From: Comamonadaceae bacterium
GTDB taxonomy: Bacteria; Pseudomonadota; Gammaproteobacteria; Burkholderiales; Burkholderiaceae_C
DNA length: 64,000 nucleotides
Reading direction: 5' to 3'
Assembly: GCA_947372865.1 (NCBI GenBank)
Contig: CANBVJ010000009.1
Location: 1-64,000, forward strand
The position numbers were made by a program, and so were the translations under genes. Position 1 is the first letter of the stretch; every line of letters starts with the position of its first letter. Below are positions 61,233-64,000 of the stretch, piece after piece. Under the pieces are notes generated by a model. The model was not told the origin of the DNA, ran no database searches, and saw only the letters and a program-made list of their open reading frames with translations.

Positions 61233-62261
61233 ATGAAGCTTCGCCGCCCCCGATCTGCCCTTGCGATTACGCTCTTCGCAGCCGCGCTTGCATGGCTTGC
61301 GCCGCTGGCGCACGCCGACGAATACAGTGATGTTGCCCAATTGACCCGCGAAGGAAAATTCAGCGAGGCGCTAACCCGGGCCGACCGCTTCCTGTCAAAC
61401 AAACCGCGCGATGCGCAAATGCGCCTCCTTAAGGGCGTGGCCCAGCGCGATGCGGGCAAGACGGCGGATGCCATTGCCACGTTCACCCGCTTGACCGAAG
61501 ACTTCCCGGAGCTGCCCGAGCCCTTTAACAACCTCGGCGTGCTGTACGCGGACCAAAACCAGATTGACAAGGCGCGCGCCGCGCTTGAGGCCGCCTTGCG
61601 CACCCACCCAAGCTACGCCACGGCCCATGAAAACCTGGGCGATGTCTACGCCAAACTCTCAAGCACCGCCTACAGCAAGGCCTTGCAAATTGAAGGCAGT
61701 GCAGCCGCCGTCACGCCCAAACTGGCATTGGTACGCCAACTCAGCGGACCCGGGCAAGCGAAAATCACTACCACCGCGCCGACCCAGCCTATAGCGCCCC
61801 TGCCCGCACCTGTGCCTGCGCCTGTTACGCCGCCCGCACGTGAAGCCGCCGCCAAGGCACCTGCGCCAGCCAAACAGGCTGCTGAATCCAGCGCTCCAGC
61901 CAAGGCAGCAACCGACACCGCCACCCGCGAAGCCGAGGCCGCCGTGCAAAACTGGGTAGCAGCTTGGTCCAGCAAAGACCTCAAAGGGTATTTCAGCGCC
62001 TACGGCAAAGAATTCAACCCCAGCGGCGGCGCCAGCCGTAGCGCCTGGGAGGCGGAACGGCGCTCGCGCATCGAAGGCAAATCCAAAATCTCGGTGCGCC
62101 TGGAAGGACTGCAGGTGGTGGTCAATGGCAACAAGGCAACCGCCAAGTTCCGCCAAGACTACCGCGCCAATGGCATTGCCATTTCCAGCCGCAAAACGCT
62201 GGACCTGGTCAAGCATGGTGATGGCTGGAAAATCACGCGTGAGGCGGTGGGCGGTGGATAA
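61233..62261 (+). CDS. secreted TPR protein with SnoaL/NTF2-like C-terminal domain
   Basis: 342 residues. Signal peptide (LRRPRSALAITLFAAALAWLAPLAHA), two to three TPR repeats (LLKGVAQRDAGKTADAIATFTRLTEDFPELPEPFNNLGVLY...), a Pro/Ala-rich linker of about 65 residues (PAPVPAPVTPP...), and an NTF2-like domain (AVQNWVAAWSSKDLKGYFSAYGKEFNP). The last 25 bp lie next to the start of the L,D-transpeptidase. It probably works with it at the cell wall. ATG 61233. Confidence 0.9.
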   Translation: MKLRRPRSALAITLFAAALAWLAPLAHADEYSDVAQLTREGKFSEALTRADRFLSNKPRDAQMRLLKGVAQRDAGKTADAIATFTRLTEDFPELPEPFNNLGVLYADQNQIDKARAALEAALRTHPSYATAHENLGDVYAKLSSTAYSKALQIEGSAAAVTPKLALVRQLSGPGQAKITTTAPTQPIAPLPAPVPAPVTPPAREAAAKAPAPAKQAAESSAPAKAATDTATREAEAAVQNWVAAWSSKDLKGYFSAYGKEFNPSGGASRSAWEAERRSRIEGKSKISVRLEGLQVVVNGNKATAKFRQDYRANGIAISSRKTLDLVKHGDGWKITREAVGGG

Positions 62262-62283
62262 AGCCAAGGCAGGGCGCGGCGGC

Positions 62284-63543
62284 ATGAGCGCTTGGGCATT
62301 GCATTTGTACGCAGACCAGCGGCCTTGGGCTGCACTGCTACTGGCTGCAGCCTTTTTGCACGCGGGCCTGGCGCACGCGAGTGAAACCACCTCCGGCAAA
62401 GCCAATGCATCGGCACAACACGCCGCGCTTTCCGAAGCGTCCACCTCCGAAACCCGCTTGTTGGAAATCTACCGGCTGATGGCCCAGGGCGACATGCGCC
62501 GAGCGCTGGACCTGGCCGAAAAGCTGGTGCGAGACGTACCGAACTTTCAACTGGCGCAACTGGTTTACGGTGACTTGCTGGCGGCGCGCACCCGCACACT
62601 CAAATCCATGGGCGATATTCCGGCGGCCTCAGCCAATGCAGGCGCCGTGGCCTTGGCCGAACTCAAGGATGAATCGCAACGCCGGGTGCTGGCGGTCAAG
62701 GACCGTCCGCCCGAAGGCGCCGTGCCCAGCCAGTTCTTGAAGCTGTCCGCGCAAACCCGCACGGCCATAGCCATCGACGCTGCCCGCTCGCGCCTTTACC
62801 TGTTTACCAACACCCCAACCGGCCTGCGCCTGACGGCGGACTATTACGTTTCGGTCGGCAAAGCCGGCACCATCAAAAGCCAAGAAGGCGACCAGCGCAC
62901 GCCACTGGGCGTCTACTACATCACCAGCAACCTTGACACCAAAGTACTCAACGAGTTTTATGGCGCCGGGGCCATGCCGCTGAACTACCCCAACATCCTG
63001 GACATCAAACGCGGCAAATCTGGCAGTGGCATTTGGCTGCACGGCACGCCACCCCAGCAGTTTTCCCGCCCTCCACGTTCCACGGACGGCTGCCTGGTGC
63101 TGTCCAACCCTGACATCCTGGCGCTGATTCGCCAGATTTCGGTCGGCGCTACGCCGGTGATCGTGTCATCCCAACTGATATGGAAGCCGGTCAACCAACT
63201 ACAAGCGCAAGCACGGCCATTTGAATCCGCACTGAACGCCTGGCGTGACGCCAAGGTGGCCGGTGACCTGAACAAGGTACTGGGCTTTTACACCCCTGAC
63301 TTTGCAAGCTATGGCAAAAGCCTGGCGCAGTACACCCCGCAGATCAAGTCGGAGCTCAAAGCCATCAAGGGGCACCATGTCGAGCTCAAAGACCTGAGCT
63401 ACCTGCACTGGAGCGACTCGGCCGAAACCATGGTCACCACCTTTGGCGAAGTCGTTGAGGGACGCCGAACCGGCGTGCACAAGCGCCAGTACTGGGTCCG
63501 ATCCAACAAGGACTGGCAAATATTTTTTGAAGGAGTTATCTGA
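62284..63543 (+). CDS. L,D-transpeptidase (YkuD) with NTF2-like domain
   Basis: 419 residues. Signal or anchor segment at the start (ALLLAAAFLHAGLAHA), a helical region, then the YkuD domain with GIWLHGTPPQQFSRPPRSTDGCLVLSN, whose His and Cys (SxxGCxxL) form the active site, and a C-terminal SnoaL/NTF2-like domain like the one in the preceding protein. It cross-links peptidoglycan or attaches proteins. ATG 62284 was chosen; GTG 62254 is possible. The stop overlaps the next ATG (TGATG). Confidence 0.9.
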   Translation: MSAWALHLYADQRPWAALLLAAAFLHAGLAHASETTSGKANASAQHAALSEASTSETRLLEIYRLMAQGDMRRALDLAEKLVRDVPNFQLAQLVYGDLLAARTRTLKSMGDIPAASANAGAVALAELKDESQRRVLAVKDRPPEGAVPSQFLKLSAQTRTAIAIDAARSRLYLFTNTPTGLRLTADYYVSVGKAGTIKSQEGDQRTPLGVYYITSNLDTKVLNEFYGAGAMPLNYPNILDIKRGKSGSGIWLHGTPPQQFSRPPRSTDGCLVLSNPDILALIRQISVGATPVIVSSQLIWKPVNQLQAQARPFESALNAWRDAKVAGDLNKVLGFYTPDFASYGKSLAQYTPQIKSELKAIKGHHVELKDLSYLHWSDSAETMVTTFGEVVEGRRTGVHKRQYWVRSNKDWQIFFEGVI

Positions 63544-64000
63544 TGGCTATTGCACTGCACGCGCTCACCCGCCGCGCCACCGCCCTCCTCGCCATGGCCG
63601 CTTTGCTGACCCTGCAAGCGCAGGCGCAATCGGCGCCGCGCGTCAAGTTTCAGACCAGCCAGGGTGATTTCGTTGTTGAACTACAGGCCGACAAAGCCCC
63701 CAAGACCGTCGACAACTTTTTGCGCTACGTGGCCGACAAGCACTACGAAGGAACGGTTTTTCACCGCGTGATTGACGGCTTCATGGTCCAGGGCGGCGGC
63801 TTTACCCCGGCCATGGTACAAAAACCCACCCGCGCGCCGATTCCGCTTGAAGCCAACAATGGCCTTAAAAACGACGTCGGCACCATCGCCATGGCGCGCA
63901 GCGGCAACCCCAATTCGGCCACATCGCAGTTTTTTATCAACGTGGCCAACAACGCCAGCCTCAACGCGCCCCAGCCCGATGGCTTTGGCTATGCCGTATT
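63543..64000 (+). CDS. ppiA: secreted cyclophilin-type peptidyl-prolyl isomerase (runs off window end)
   Basis: At least 152 residues are in the window. Signal peptide (ATALLAMAALLTLQAQA) and cyclophilin core VVELQADKAPKTVDNFLRYVADKHYEGTVFHRVIDGFMVQGG with the active-site Arg, and SQFFINVANN. ATG 63543 overlaps the L,D-transpeptidase stop, so it is in the same operon. The C-terminal end is outside the window. Confidence 0.95.
   Translation, partial: MAIALHALTRRATALLAMAALLTLQAQAQSAPRVKFQTSQGDFVVELQADKAPKTVDNFLRYVADKHYEGTVFHRVIDGFMVQGGGFTPAMVQKPTRAPIPLEANNGLKNDVGTIAMARSGNPNSATSQFFINVANNASLNAPQPDGFGYAV

Overview
The window looks like a chromosomal segment of a betaproteobacterium, most likely Burkholderiales, family Comamonadaceae (Rhodoferax/Polaromonas-like). 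This is inferred from the protein content and gene orders (cysI-DUF934-cysH-cysD-cysN, rpsP-rimM-trmD-rplS, paired acyl-CoA dehydrogenases, hrpA facing argA) and from the high-GC codon use. No 16S or other taxonomic marker is present, so the genus is not established.

Layout. 1-1082: 5' part of hrpA (minus), carrying an in-frame REP-like insertion. 1083-3900: an AT-richer accessory patch between hrpA and argA. It holds decayed ORFs, a minus-strand BRCT-domain operon preceded by a recognisable c-di-GMP class I (GEMM-I) riboswitch, and a divergent HigB-type toxin/antitoxin pair with its own operator-promoter. 3900-9200: argA, dsbB, a CbpM-like protein, yggX and an mnmC-like gene. 9230-12110: a ribokinase, nucleoside hydrolase and 2OG-Fe(II) oxygenase cassette. 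12300-19070: assimilatory sulfate reduction (cysI, DUF934, cysH, cysD, cysN), then a 7Fe ferredoxin and a ferredoxin-NADP reductase. 19105-21426: ThDP-dependent dehydrogenase E1 alpha and beta plus a free-standing lipoyl domain, behind a structured leader. 21716: tRNA-Asn. 21890-25963: outer-membrane barrel, BON-domain protein, Lon-like protease. 26300-28520: small Cys protein, guaC, 3-hydroxyisobutyrate-dehydrogenase-like reductase.

28544-45028 is mostly housekeeping: DEAD-box helicase, orn, M48 peptidase, pterin dehydratase, rsgA, a CobD/CbiB-like protein, CoA-type Nudix hydrolase, rplS-trmD-rimM-rpsP, fatty-acid desaturase, RsmB-like methyltransferase, purN and two acyl-CoA dehydrogenases. 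45184-54735 is a surface-protein block on the minus strand: a 2681-residue autotransporter, a periplasmic peptidyl-prolyl isomerase and a SapC-family protein. On its far side (55368-55510) lies a broken copy of the 3' end of the acyl-CoA dehydrogenase gene found on its near side, so the block is bracketed by same-orientation duplicates.

55606-64000: tRNA-Ser, then the minus-strand run cysS-alkA-accA-tilS-lysC, then TPR protein, L,D-transpeptidase and a secreted cyclophilin that runs off the window.

The least ordinary items are the c-di-GMP riboswitch driving a translationally coupled BRCT operon that has an apparent homopolymer frameshift; the autotransporter/PPIase/SapC block with duplicated flanks; the E1 alpha-beta plus mini-lipoyl operon with a three-way-junction leader; and the REP-like peptide inserted in HrpA.
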